From: Polynucleobacter sp. MWH-S4W17
GTDB lineage: Bacteria > Pseudomonadota > Gammaproteobacteria > Burkholderiales > Burkholderiaceae
Direction of reading: 5' to 3'
Assembly: GCF_018687535.1 (NCBI RefSeq)
Contig: NZ_CP061295.1
Coordinates: 1,364,001 to 1,428,000 of the forward strand
Length of the DNA: 64,000 nt
Positions 20,592-30,184 of this stretch are shown here, in pieces. Position 1 is the stretch's first letter. Each line of letters opens with the position of its first letter. The translations under genes and the position numbers were made by a program. The notes beneath the pieces were generated by a model that saw only the letters and a list, made by a program, of their open reading frames with translations, did no database searches and was not told where the DNA came from.

Positions 20592-21059
20592 TTAGCGGAA
20601 GCGATCTAGCAGCTTTTTACTAACTTTATCCAATTGCGTAGAGTCTTTGATGAGAAATTGCAGTCCGTTGGAATCGGCAATAAGCAATGTATTGCCAGCA
20701 ATTCGACGAATATCTTCCTCACCCTTGAGGCGAATTCGTGTTGGACCTCGATCCGTTTCGATATCCCAAATACTAGGAGTGGCGAACGTAGAAACCTTAG
20801 CGATCTTCTCAATGACTGGCATGAACTCGCGCTCAGCCAGTTCTTCCTCGATCAATCCAAGTTCTGCTTCAGAAATAGCGGTGACATCCGGGAACCAACA
20901 AAGCTCTTTTCCAGATTGATTCATGATGCCAATACCCGCAGCAGGCGCGGTAATTGGAAAAGCTCTGACAGGATGAACGCCAATGTGTCGCTCACCTTCA
21001 CTGTCGATAAAGACTAGACGTCCTAGCGCATCACGTTCTAGCTGATGAGTCGTACTCAT
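20592..21059 (-). CDS. Cyanophycin-associated DUF1854 protein
   Basis: A 155-residue soluble protein of the DUF1854 family. Recognisable are HIGVHPVRAFPITAP near residue 25, the ELCWFPDV segment, and a C-terminal half that opens TPSIWDIETDRGPTR. No catalytic motif or membrane helix. Its ATG overlaps the stop of the upstream ABC exporter gene by four bases, so the two are translated together. DUF1854 genes are regularly found with this ABC gene beside cphA, hence the name; molecular role unknown. Confidence 0.85.
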   Translation of the reverse strand: MSTTHQLERDALGRLVFIDSEGERHIGVHPVRAFPITAPAAGIGIMNQSGKELCWFPDVTAISEAELGLIEEELAEREFMPVIEKIAKVSTFATPSIWDIETDRGPTRIRLKGEEDIRRIAGNTLLIADSNGLQFLIKDSTQLDKVSKKLLDRFR

Positions 21060-23389
21060 ACCCCACCCCCAACTTGCTTAGCAACCTCTTCTAGCTTTTC
21101 TTCTTGCTCTTCTTCCAGGCTTTCACCAATAGCACCGCCTTCAACGAGCTCCGCAGCATGACGTAATTGAGCTTGATACAAGGTGTAATAAGCGCCCTGA
21201 GATTCCATCAATTGATCGTGAGAGCCTATTTCAACAATCTCGCCTTTATCTAAAACCACCAAGCGGTCCGCTTTTCTTAAAGTAGAGAGACGGTGAGCGA
21301 TGGCAATAGTAGTGCGGCCCTTAACCAAGTTATCCAAAGCGCGCTGGATTTCTTTTTCAGTAGTGGTATCAACCGAGGATGTTGCTTCATCTAGGATCAA
21401 AATACTTGGATTAATCAGCAATGCACGAGCAATGGATATGCGCTGACGTTCGCCACCAGAAAGTGATTGACCGCGCTCCCCTACTAAGGAGTCATAACCT
21501 AAAGGAAGGCGAAGAATAAATTCATGGGCATGAGCGGCGCGTGCTGCCTCAATAATTTCTTCGCGAGTTGCATCTGGTTTACCGTAAGCAATATTCTCTG
21601 CAATCGTGCCAAAGAATAAAAATGGTTCTTGCAATACCAAACCAATACGCTTGCGATAGTCAGCAATTCTGATACTGCGAATATCACGACCATCCAAGGA
21701 AATCGATCCTGCGCTCACGTCATAGAAGCGGCAGATCAGGTTCACCAAAGTGCTCTTACCGGAACCACTATGACCTACTAGGCCAATCATTTCTCCGGGA
21801 GCAATATCCAAGTCAACGCCTTTAGAAACAGCACGATTACCGTAACGGAAGCCTACGCCACGCAGGGAGATGCGGCCTTTGACTTCACCCAAAGGCGCTG
21901 GATTGATAGGCTCAGGAACGCTAGAGACGTGATCCAAAATATCAAAAATACGTTTAGCGCCAGCAGCGGCTTTTTGTGTATGCGAAACAATCCGACTCAT
22001 AGAATCTAAACGAATATAAAAACGTCCGATATAGGCCAAGAAAGCAATCAAAACACCAACAGAAATTTTCTGGTGCGCAACTTGCCAGATACCAAAACCC
22101 CACACCACTAGTAGACCGGTTTCAGTTAGCAAGGTTACCGTAGGAGAAAATAATCCCCATACGCGATTCACGCGATCATTGATTTGTAGATTATGTTTAT
22201 TAGAATCCACGAAGCGCTTCAGCTCGCGATCCTCTTGGGCAAAGGCTTTGACTACCCGAATGCCTGGAATAGTGTCCGCCAAAATATTAGTTACTTCAGA
22301 CCAGATGCGATCAATCTTTTCAAAACCAAAACGCAAACGATCGCGCACTATATGAATCATCCAAACAATGAATGGTAATGGTGCCAAGGTAACTAAGGCC
22401 AGCAAAGGATCAATGGATACCAGGATGGCCGCGGTCATGGTGATCATCAACACATCGGTAGCAAAGTCCAGCGCGTATAAGGAGAGGAAAACGCAAATAC
22501 GATCGGTCTCAGCGCCAATGCGGGCAATCAAGTCACCAGTTCTCTTGCCGCCAAAGTATTCCAGCGAAAGTTTGAGTAGGTGCTCGAAAGTAGTATTGCG
22601 TAAATCAGCACCAATGCGCTCACTCACCAATGCAAGTAAATAGGTCTTCCACCAACCCAGACCCCAAGCAACAATTGCAGCGCCAAACAATGCCAACAGA
22701 TACATGCTGGCCAAATGAAAATCAATAGGATTGCCGCGCTCATATGGAATCAACACATGATCCATTAATGGCATAGTGAGGTAAGGCGGAATTAAAGTCG
22801 CACCCGTAGATAGCAGGGTCAATACAAATCCCAGCAACAATTGTTTCTTGTAGGGCCGTGCAAAACGCCAGAGTTTAAATAGCGTCCAAGTAGATGGCGG
22901 TGCATCGTCCTCAGGATCACAAGTCGGACAAGAATCCGAATTCGCGGGCTTAGGACTTAAGCAAACTGGGCAAACTTGCTTGTCATACTCGCTGACCTCA
23001 CCATTGCTAACTTCTTCACCACGAGTTAATTGCTTAAAACTGGACTGGAAGCGAAGCACTTGGGGATTAACCGCCAAGGTGAAATTCCAGGAACTCAGCA
23101 ATTTATCGGGGGTTTCTAGGCGTAGATGCCCTACTCCAGCATGATCACCGTGGATTAAATGGGTGTTTTTCTCCAACTTCCAGGAGTGAAATACCTTGCC
23201 GTCCATCCAAAATAGACCTTGTTCGTTGAGCAAAAGCAGGCTTTTTTCAAAGCGTAAATCGGCGCCTAAATCGAGCTCAACCCACGCTAGCAGGGCTTCG
23301 GGGCTCTTTATCGGGGAAGTTTCAGCCTCCAAAATAGCCAGCCAATAGCTAGGTAGCACAGGGGCAAAAGGTAGGATTTGTGGCTTCAT
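21056..23389 (-). CDS. Cyanophycin-associated ABC exporter with N-terminal PH-like and zinc-ribbon region
   Basis: A 777-residue half-transporter. Residues 1-135 are a soluble beta-rich region, followed by a putative zinc ribbon with two CxxC pairs (CPVC near 141 and CPTC near 155). The type I exporter membrane domain with six helices spans about 180-470. The ATPase has Walker A GHSGSGKST, signature LSGGERQR, Walker B ILILDEATS and switch His in IAIAHRLS. The C-terminus is Glu-rich. It is divergent from cphA' across 204 bases and coupled to DUF1854. Substrate unknown; a link to cyanophycin precursors or breakdown products is inferred from location. Confidence 0.88.
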   Translation of the reverse strand: MKPQILPFAPVLPSYWLAILEAETSPIKSPEALLAWVELDLGADLRFEKSLLLLNEQGLFWMDGKVFHSWKLEKNTHLIHGDHAGVGHLRLETPDKLLSSWNFTLAVNPQVLRFQSSFKQLTRGEEVSNGEVSEYDKQVCPVCLSPKPANSDSCPTCDPEDDAPPSTWTLFKLWRFARPYKKQLLLGFVLTLLSTGATLIPPYLTMPLMDHVLIPYERGNPIDFHLASMYLLALFGAAIVAWGLGWWKTYLLALVSERIGADLRNTTFEHLLKLSLEYFGGKRTGDLIARIGAETDRICVFLSLYALDFATDVLMITMTAAILVSIDPLLALVTLAPLPFIVWMIHIVRDRLRFGFEKIDRIWSEVTNILADTIPGIRVVKAFAQEDRELKRFVDSNKHNLQINDRVNRVWGLFSPTVTLLTETGLLVVWGFGIWQVAHQKISVGVLIAFLAYIGRFYIRLDSMSRIVSHTQKAAAGAKRIFDILDHVSSVPEPINPAPLGEVKGRISLRGVGFRYGNRAVSKGVDLDIAPGEMIGLVGHSGSGKSTLVNLICRFYDVSAGSISLDGRDIRSIRIADYRKRIGLVLQEPFLFFGTIAENIAYGKPDATREEIIEAARAAHAHEFILRLPLGYDSLVGERGQSLSGGERQRISIARALLINPSILILDEATSSVDTTTEKEIQRALDNLVKGRTTIAIAHRLSTLRKADRLVVLDKGEIVEIGSHDQLMESQGAYYTLYQAQLRHAAELVEGGAIGESLEEEQEEKLEEVAKQVGGGV

Positions 23390-23593
23390 TGACCTTAAAA
23401 GTATAGTGGAGCTGAAATTTTTAGATTTATTGCTCCTGTCAACTTTAGAGGGTCAAAAGCCGTTAAATTGTCTAAGTAGGCCCTTTTATGAATTTTTGCC
23501 AATTTTGTGAGTTTTTCAAATAACTATTAGAAACAGAGAGACTGTCTGACGCGTCAACGCCAAAAGCTGGCGCCGACCATCGCAACACTGCAT

Positions 23594-25786
23594 ATGCCCC
23601 AATTACTAGATAAATCCATCGAGATTCTGAGCGTTAAGCATCTCCGTGGTCCCAATATGTGGACTTACCATCCCGTAATTGAGGTTTGGCTCGATATTGG
23701 CGATTTAGAGGACTACCCCTCTAACCTGATTCCCGGCTTTTATGACCGCCTAGTAAAAGCCCTTCCAAGTCTCGTTGAACATCGCTGTAGTTATGGTGAA
23801 ACCGGCGGCTTCCTGAAACGCGTTGAAGAAGGCACATGGCCTGCACATATTATGGAGCACCTCACGCTTGAACTACAAAATTTAGCCGGCATACCTGGCG
23901 GCTTTGGTAAAGCACGTGACGGCGATAGGCGCGGTGTTTACAAAGTGATGGTTAGCGCAATCAATGAGGAGGTCACACTCACCGCCCTCAAATATGCGCG
24001 TGATCTTTATTTGGCCATAGCGCAAGACAATGCTGACTGCGTTGCTCTGGTGCAAACCATCATCGAAAATTTACGTGATCTTGGCGATGATCTTTTGCTG
24101 GGTCCAAGTACAGCATGCATTGTGAATGCAGCTGAAGAGCGCGGCATTCCATCAATTCGTTTATCTGAAGGCAACCTGGTTCAACTGGGTTACGGTGCTA
24201 AACAACGCCGCATCTGGACAGCAGAGACCGATCAAACAAGCGCAATAGCTGAAACCATTTCTCGCGATAAAGATTTAACTAAGAGCTTGCTACGTAGCGC
24301 TGGAGTTCCAACGCCTGAGGGCAGAACTGTTACCAGCCCTGATGATGCCTGGGAAGCGGCGCAAGATATTGGCTTACCTGTAGTGGTTAAGCCGATCGAT
24401 GGCAATCATGGCCGCGGTGTATTTATCAATCTCTATACCCAACAAGAAATTGAAGCCGCTTACGCTGTTGCGATTGATGAAGGTAGCGAAGTATTGGTTG
24501 AGCGTCATATTGTTGGTGATGAGCATCGCTTACTAGTTGTAGGCAACAAAGTAGTTGCTGCGGCAAAAGGTGAAACCGTATGGGTCACTGGTGATGGCAA
24601 ACATACCGTTCATGAGCTCATTCAAATACAGATTAATTCTGATCCCCGTCGCGGCACTGCGGAAGAACATCCTCTTAATCCTGTGCGCATAGATTCTGCA
24701 GTAGAGCTCGAGCTGGCACGTCAACAATTAAAGGGTGATAGTGTTCCTGCAATAGATCACAAAGTACTCATTCAGAGCAACGGCAACGTGGCATTTGACG
24801 TCACTGATTCAATTCATCCTGATGTTGCCAGTCAAGTAGCCTTAGCTGCTCGTGTCGTTGGTCTTGAAATTGCTGGCGTTGATTTAGTGGCTCAGGACAT
24901 TAGCAAACCATTGGCAGATCAAAACGCTGCCATTGTTGAAGTCAATGCTGGTCCTGGCCTGCTGATGCATCTAAAGCCTGCCAGCGGCAAACCACAACCC
25001 GTTGGCAAAGAGATAGCAAATCACCTCTTCCCGCCTGGAGTGGATTTCCGCATTCCAGTAGTTGGCGTCTGTGGTGAACGAGGCAAAACCCCTGTCGCCG
25101 AAATGATTGCCCATTTCTTACGCTTAACTAATGTGTATGTTGGACTGTCTTGCAGTAAAGGATTGTTTTTCGGCAACCGCGCCATTCCCAATTCCAATGC
25201 ATCGAATTGGGAAAATGCCCGACGCACTCTTCTGAATCGTGCAGTAGAAGCGGTGGTGATTGAGAACAATCATTTGTCAATGTTGATTGAAGGCTTAGCT
25301 TACGATCGTTGCCAAGTTGGCGTAGTTCTCAATGTCGATCCAACAGCCAACTTCCCGCAGTACGCTATTTACGATGAAGATCAAGTCTTTAGTGTCGTTC
25401 GTACTCAAGTTGATGTCGTTCTTCCAACAGGCGTTGCCGTACTCAATGCCGATGACCTAATGTGCGTGCAAATGGCCGAGCTTTGTGATGGTCAGGTGAT
25501 TTTCTTTACTGAGAATTCGGACTCTGAGATTGTCAAAGCCCACTTAACAAACGGTGGTCGTGCCGTTGTCATTGGTAAACAGCAAATTACCTTGAAGTCT
25601 GGAATGCTGGATCAGAAATCTATTCCTGTGCCGCATCACTCAGAAGCCAACCACTCTACTCCTTGGAAAACCATGAATTTAGGTGCAGCTATAGCAGCAG
25701 CCTGGGCTCTGGAAATTCCATTTAACGTTATCGAAGCAGGCGCAGAAACATTCGTGCCTGACGCCACTACTGCTACAGGGGCTTAA
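23594..25786 (+). CDS. Cyanophycin synthetase paralogue CphA' (degenerate ligase domain)
   Basis: A 730-residue homologue of the next gene. The N-domain (HLRGPNMWTYHPVIEV) and the central ATP-grasp domain (TSAIAETISRDKDLTKSLL; VVVKPIDGNHGRGV; IVEVNAGPGLLMHL) are complete. The Mur-ligase-like part is altered: its P-loop reads GERGKTPV (about 495) instead of GTNGKTTT, the ETARGGMLR motif is ENNHLSMLI (about 557), and the last Mur domain with the HNPD motif is missing. Such CphA' genes accompany cphA in betaproteobacteria. It probably cannot add arginine the usual way. It ends on the base before the cphA start. Confidence 0.88.
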   Translation: MPQLLDKSIEILSVKHLRGPNMWTYHPVIEVWLDIGDLEDYPSNLIPGFYDRLVKALPSLVEHRCSYGETGGFLKRVEEGTWPAHIMEHLTLELQNLAGIPGGFGKARDGDRRGVYKVMVSAINEEVTLTALKYARDLYLAIAQDNADCVALVQTIIENLRDLGDDLLLGPSTACIVNAAEERGIPSIRLSEGNLVQLGYGAKQRRIWTAETDQTSAIAETISRDKDLTKSLLRSAGVPTPEGRTVTSPDDAWEAAQDIGLPVVVKPIDGNHGRGVFINLYTQQEIEAAYAVAIDEGSEVLVERHIVGDEHRLLVVGNKVVAAAKGETVWVTGDGKHTVHELIQIQINSDPRRGTAEEHPLNPVRIDSAVELELARQQLKGDSVPAIDHKVLIQSNGNVAFDVTDSIHPDVASQVALAARVVGLEIAGVDLVAQDISKPLADQNAAIVEVNAGPGLLMHLKPASGKPQPVGKEIANHLFPPGVDFRIPVVGVCGERGKTPVAEMIAHFLRLTNVYVGLSCSKGLFFGNRAIPNSNASNWENARRTLLNRAVEAVVIENNHLSMLIEGLAYDRCQVGVVLNVDPTANFPQYAIYDEDQVFSVVRTQVDVVLPTGVAVLNADDLMCVQMAELCDGQVIFFTENSDSEIVKAHLTNGGRAVVIGKQQITLKSGMLDQKSIPVPHHSEANHSTPWKTMNLGAAIAAAWALEIPFNVIEAGAETFVPDATTATGA

Positions 25787-28357
25787 TTGGAAATTACCCG
25801 TATTCGCATGTTGCGCGGCCCAAATTTATGGAGCCGCCACACCGCCTTAGAAGCGATTGTTTCTTGTGATGAGTCTGAACGCTCAATCGACTCTATCCCT
25901 CAATTTGAAACCAAGATTCGCGAGCGCTTTCCTCAGCTAGGGAGCATGCGTCGCGGTGGCCACAATGAAGTGCTTTCTTTAGCCCATGCTCTTGAGCATG
26001 CAGCGCTTGGTCTTCAAGCTCAAGCGGGTTGCCCCGTTACCTTTAGTCGCACAGTGCAAACAGTCGATGTTGGTGTTTATCAAGTGGTAGTGGAATACAC
26101 CGAAGAAGTCGTGGGTCGCATGGCTTTCGACTTTGGTTTTGCTTTGATTCAAGCAACACTCAACGATGCGCCATTTGATCTCGCTGCTGCCCTCTCAGAG
26201 TTAGAAGCTCTTTACGAAGACGTTCGCCTTGGACCAAGTACTGGATCCATTGTTGATGCCGCAGTACAACGTAACATCCCCTACCGCCGCATGACTGAAG
26301 GCAGCATGGTGCAATTTGGTTGGGGCAGCAAACAAAAACGTATTCAAGCTGCAGAGACTAGCGATACCAGCGCAATTGCTGAAGCGATTGCCCAAGATAA
26401 AGAACTCACCAAGAACTTACTTGCCGCTGCTGGCGTGTCAGTTCCTATTGGCGAAGTAGTTACCACCGCTGATGATGCTTGGCGTGCCGCTCAAAAAATT
26501 GGTGGTCCGATTGTTTTAAAGCCGAAAGATGGCAATCAAGGCAAAGGCGTTGTTGCCAACATTCAAACTGAAGAAGAAGTGCGCGCTGGCTTTGTTGTCA
26601 CTCAAGCCTTTGGCCGTGAAACGATTGTTGAGCGCTATCTTCCTGGTGCAGACTATCGCCTACTCGTCGTTGGCAACCGCCTCTCGGCCGCTGCTCGGCG
26701 TGAGCCAGCACAAGTAGTTGGTGATGGCAGTCACACCGTTGCCGAACTTGTTGAAATCGAGAATAAAAATCCATTGCGTGGTGATGGTCATGCAACAGCA
26801 TTAACCAAAATTCGCTTTGATGACATTGCCATGGCGCATCTTGCAAGCTCTGGTCTTACCCCACAATACGTGCCCAAGACTGGCGAACGCGTTCTGCTCC
26901 GCAATAATGCCAATCTCAGTACAGGCGGAACCGCTACTGATGTTACCGATGATGTACACCCGGATGTAGCAGCGAGCGCAGTCGCGGCCGCCCAGATGAT
27001 TGGACTTGATATTGCTGGTGTAGACATCCTTTGCGAAAATATCTACAAGCCATTGGAACAACAAGGTGGCGGTATTGTTGAAGTCAATGCTGCGCCTGGT
27101 TTACGTATGCATCTCAAGCCTTCGTATGGCAAAGGACGTCCTGTTGGCGAAGACATCATCAATATGATGTTCCCACTAGGTGAAGATGGCCGCATTCCAG
27201 TGGTAGCGGTTACCGGTACAAACGGTAAAACCACTACCGTTCGCTTGATTTCTCATTTATTAAATGAAACTGGCCTACGTGTTGGTATGACAGGAACTGA
27301 TGGTGTTTACATCAATCATCGCCTTATCGATACCGGCGATTGCAGCGGGCCTAAGAGTGCCAGAAATGTCCTGATGCATCCAGATGTTGATGCGGCTGTA
27401 CTTGAAACTGCTCGTGGTGGAATGCTCCGCGAAGGTCTTGGCTTTGATCGCTGCGAAGTTGCGGTTGTAACCAATATTGGCGAAGGTGATCACTTGGGCC
27501 TTAATTACATTACCAGCGTTGAGGATTTAGCCATTCTCAAGCGCGTAATTGTGCAAAACGTTGCCCCAACTGGTGCCGCAGTGCTCAATGCGGCAGACCC
27601 AATGGTTGTGAAGATGGGTGACAAGTGTTCTGGTCGAGTGATTTTCTTTGCCCAAAATCAACATCACCCAGTTATTGCCGCTCATCGCGCCAAGAATAAA
27701 AAAGTTATTTATTTTGACGGCACCTATATTGTTGCGTCCAAGGGATCACGTGTGATGTATCGCTTCCCCATTAGCGAAATTCCCCTGACCCAAAATGGCG
27801 TACTAGGCTTCCAAATTGAAAATGCCATGGCTGCGATTGGCGCAGCCTGGGCCCTTGGTCTTGATGCAGAAAAGATTGCTCGCGGTTTACATAGCTTCGA
27901 AAGCGATCCGAATTCCGTGCCGGGGCGGTTTAATCAATTCCAACACAATGGCGCCACCGTCATTGCTGACTATGGTCACAACCCCGATGCTATGCGCGCC
28001 CTTACTAGCGCAGTTGAGGCCATGAAACCCAAGAAGAGCCACGTGGTCATTAGTGGTGCCGGTGATCGACGTGACGAAGATATCCGTGATCTAACTCGTA
28101 TCTTGGGCAACTCATTTGACAACGTCATTCTTTATCAAGATGCCTGCCAGCGTGGTCGTGAAGATGGTGAAGTATTAAAGCTATTGCAAGAAGGCTTAGT
28201 GGGCGCCACAAAGGCCAAACAAGTCAAAGAGATTCATGGTGAATTTAAAGCGATTGATACCGCACTTAACGATCTTGCCGCTGGCGATATCTGCTTAATT
28301 CTGATTGATCAAGTGGAAGAGTCTCTTGCCTATCTTAAGCAGCAGGTAAGACCTTAA
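25787..28357 (+). CDS. cphA: Cyanophycin synthetase
   Basis: An 856-residue enzyme that builds the storage polymer multi-L-arginyl-poly-L-aspartate. Domain order: N-domain (residues 1-160), ATP-grasp domain adding Asp (about 195-470), and Mur-ligase domain adding Arg (about 470-856) with P-loop GTNGKTTT at 477, ETARGGMLR at 540 and DYGHNPDAM at 728, all intact. The start is a TTG immediately after the cphA' stop, giving MEITRIRMLRGPN; an ATG seven codons on is the alternative. The zero-base gap suggests coupled translation. No cyanophycinase gene is in the window. Confidence 0.94.
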   Translation: MEITRIRMLRGPNLWSRHTALEAIVSCDESERSIDSIPQFETKIRERFPQLGSMRRGGHNEVLSLAHALEHAALGLQAQAGCPVTFSRTVQTVDVGVYQVVVEYTEEVVGRMAFDFGFALIQATLNDAPFDLAAALSELEALYEDVRLGPSTGSIVDAAVQRNIPYRRMTEGSMVQFGWGSKQKRIQAAETSDTSAIAEAIAQDKELTKNLLAAAGVSVPIGEVVTTADDAWRAAQKIGGPIVLKPKDGNQGKGVVANIQTEEEVRAGFVVTQAFGRETIVERYLPGADYRLLVVGNRLSAAARREPAQVVGDGSHTVAELVEIENKNPLRGDGHATALTKIRFDDIAMAHLASSGLTPQYVPKTGERVLLRNNANLSTGGTATDVTDDVHPDVAASAVAAAQMIGLDIAGVDILCENIYKPLEQQGGGIVEVNAAPGLRMHLKPSYGKGRPVGEDIINMMFPLGEDGRIPVVAVTGTNGKTTTVRLISHLLNETGLRVGMTGTDGVYINHRLIDTGDCSGPKSARNVLMHPDVDAAVLETARGGMLREGLGFDRCEVAVVTNIGEGDHLGLNYITSVEDLAILKRVIVQNVAPTGAAVLNAADPMVVKMGDKCSGRVIFFAQNQHHPVIAAHRAKNKKVIYFDGTYIVASKGSRVMYRFPISEIPLTQNGVLGFQIENAMAAIGAAWALGLDAEKIARGLHSFESDPNSVPGRFNQFQHNGATVIADYGHNPDAMRALTSAVEAMKPKKSHVVISGAGDRRDEDIRDLTRILGNSFDNVILYQDACQRGREDGEVLKLLQEGLVGATKAKQVKEIHGEFKAIDTALNDLAAGDICLILIDQVEESLAYLKQQVRP

Positions 28358-28374
28358 TAACTACTTCTGCCAAT

Positions 28375-28404
28375 AAAAAACCCAATCAATCGATTGGGTT
28401 TTTT
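28375..28404. terminator. Bidirectional terminator between cphA and fbp
   Basis: A 13-bp perfect stem (28375-28387 / 28392-28404) with a four-base loop, A-run and T-run. Serves both convergent genes. Confidence 0.93.
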
Positions 28405-28422
28405 ATTATGAAGTGAGATTAC

Positions 28423-29421
28423 TTATGCGTGATAGTGCATGATGCGATCAATCTCTTCTTTAGAGCCCAGCATTACAGAAACACGCTCATGCAAGTCAAT
28501 TGGCTGCAAATCCATAATGAGATCCGTGCCATTGGTAGAGGCACCACCCGCTTGCTCTACTAGAAAACTCATTGGATTTGCCTCGTACATCAAGCGTAAC
28601 TTACCCGGCTTGTGTGGTTCACGCTGATCCCATGGATACATAAACACCCCGCCACGAGATAAAACACGGTGCACATCCGCCACCATCGAAGCGATCCAAC
28701 GCATATTGAAATCCTTGTCACGGGTGCCACTGACGCCAGCTAAGCACTCTTCAACATAACGACGAACTGGGTCAGCCCAGTGGCGCATATTGGACATATT
28801 GATTGCAAACTCTTTAGTCGAATGAGAAATCTTGACCACATCCTTGATAAGCAAAAACTCACCAGTCACCTTATTCAAGGTAAACATCACCACACCATCA
28901 CCCAAGGTCAAGGCCATCGTAGTTTGAGGGCCATACACTACATAACCCGCAGCAACTTGATGACGTCCTGACAATAAAAAGTCAGAGGTCTGTAACGGTG
29001 CATTCGGGTCTTGTTTCTTGAGAACAGAAAAAATAGTTCCAATCGACACGTTCACATCAATATTAGATGAGCCATCCAGTGGATCAAACAACAGTAGATA
29101 ATCACCTGTACCTTGAACGGGAACTGGGAGCTCCATTTCTTCTGAAGCTAAACCTGCGAGCGATTTACAACCTTTAACGCCATCAATTAATAGATCATTA
29201 GCAATGATGTCGAGCTTTTGTTGAACTTCACCCTGCACGTTGCCAGTGCCTGCGGAACCCAACAAGCCAATCAAGGCGCCCTGCGCTACTTCATGACTGA
29301 GAGTTGAGCAGGTATTAACAACCGCGGTCAGCAACTCTTGCAATCCAGCCGGGATAGCAACGCCAGCCGGCTTTGTGGAGGTCAAGTATTGCTTGAAATT
29401 AATATGGGTACTTGAGGACAA
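28423..29421 (-). CDS. fbp: Fructose-1,6-bisphosphatase class I
   Basis: A 332-residue gluconeogenic phosphatase. The metal-binding core [20 protein letters not shown] and the C-terminal [21 protein letters not shown] mark class I; the two-metal Glu is in the ASEEME segment. Length is typical. It ends by the terminator shared with cphA. The ATG is preceded by a spaced-out AGCTTTGGAG. Confidence 0.96.
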   Translation of the reverse strand: MSSSTHINFKQYLTSTKPAGVAIPAGLQELLTAVVNTCSTLSHEVAQGALIGLLGSAGTGNVQGEVQQKLDIIANDLLIDGVKGCKSLAGLASEEMELPVPVQGTGDYLLLFDPLDGSSNIDVNVSIGTIFSVLKKQDPNAPLQTSDFLLSGRHQVAAGYVVYGPQTTMALTLGDGVVMFTLNKVTGEFLLIKDVVKISHSTKEFAINMSNMRHWADPVRRYVEECLAGVSGTRDKDFNMRWIASMVADVHRVLSRGGVFMYPWDQREPHKPGKLRLMYEANPMSFLVEQAGGASTNGTDLIMDLQPIDLHERVSVMLGSKEEIDRIMHYHA

Positions 29422-29540
29422 AGGTATTACTCCAAAGCTCTAATGAAATTAAGGTCTATTTTGCCTTGTTCCAAATGCCAACCTGAAAATATTGATATTT
29501 CCCATCTAAATGATCATTTGGGCACTAAACCACTCTAATT

Positions 29541-29572
29541 TTGATGTTATTTTAGATGTTATAATGCATCAA
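29541..29572 (+). promoter_or_regulatory. vapBC promoter region with inverted repeat
   Basis: A perfect TATAAT at 29560-29565 lies within TTGATG-(20)-CATCAA (29541-29546 / 29567-29572). No clear -35. The repeat could bind VapB. Confidence 0.45.
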
Positions 29573-29590
29573 TAATGATGAGGAATATAT

Positions 29591-29794
29591 ATGAGAACTA
29601 CTGTCACGATTGACGACGATCTATATCAAAGAGGTTTGGATCTTGCTGACCCTGATATGGATAAAGCTGATCTCTTCAGGGAGGCCATTAACGTATTCAT
29701 AAGAGTTCAAGTTGCTAAGAGGTTGGTAGCATTGGGTGGTAAATCACCTCAGATGAAGGCTATTCCTCGCCGCAAACCGAAAGATGGCCAGTAA
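29591..29794 (+). CDS. vapB: VapB-type antitoxin
   Basis: A 67-residue protein with an N-terminal ribbon-helix-helix fold ([20 protein letters not shown]) for DNA binding and a short C-terminal tail rich in Lys, Pro and Arg that would fill the toxin cleft. The start has GAGGA seven bases upstream. It precedes the PIN toxin gene by two bases, the normal antitoxin-first vapBC order. Confidence 0.87.
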   Translation: MRTTVTIDDDLYQRGLDLADPDMDKADLFREAINVFIRVQVAKRLVALGGKSPQMKAIPRRKPKDGQ

Positions 29795-29796
29795 TC

Positions 29797-30180
29797 ATGA
29801 CCATGGTTTTAGTTGACACATCAGTCTGGGTAGCTCACTTTAGAAAGTCAAATGTATCTTTCGAAGCTCTACTACTAAATGACCAAATACTGTGTCATCC
29901 CCTAATTCAAATAGAATTAGCCTGCGGATCACCCCCATCGCCACGCTCTAAAACCTTGGGCTATATTAAAAAATTACGACAAGCAACTATAGCCACCCCT
30001 TATGAAATATTGGAGTTTATTGAAAAGCATCAACTTCAAGAATCTGGATGTGGGGCAATTGATGTGTCACTCCTTACATCAACTCTGCTTTCAGAAAATG
30101 TCCAGCTTTGGACTCTGGATAAGAGCCTAGAAAAGCTTGCAATTCGATTGGGTATTTCGTACGGCAATAAGCTCCATTAA
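29797..30180 (+). CDS. vapC: VapC-type PIN-domain ribonuclease toxin
   Basis: A 127-residue PIN nuclease; such toxins cut initiator tRNA or rRNA. The four acidic metal-binding positions are present: Asp7 (LVDTSVW), Glu40 (QIELACG), Asp89 (GAIDVSL) and Asp108 (WTLDKSL), so it should be active. Start is the ATG at 29797; another ATG two codons on is equally possible. Its stop is four bases from the convergent pepN stop with no terminator between. Confidence 0.9.
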   Translation: MTMVLVDTSVWVAHFRKSNVSFEALLLNDQILCHPLIQIELACGSPPSPRSKTLGYIKKLRQATIATPYEILEFIEKHQLQESGCGAIDVSLLTSTLLSENVQLWTLDKSLEKLAIRLGISYGNKLH

Positions 30181-30184
30181 CTTC

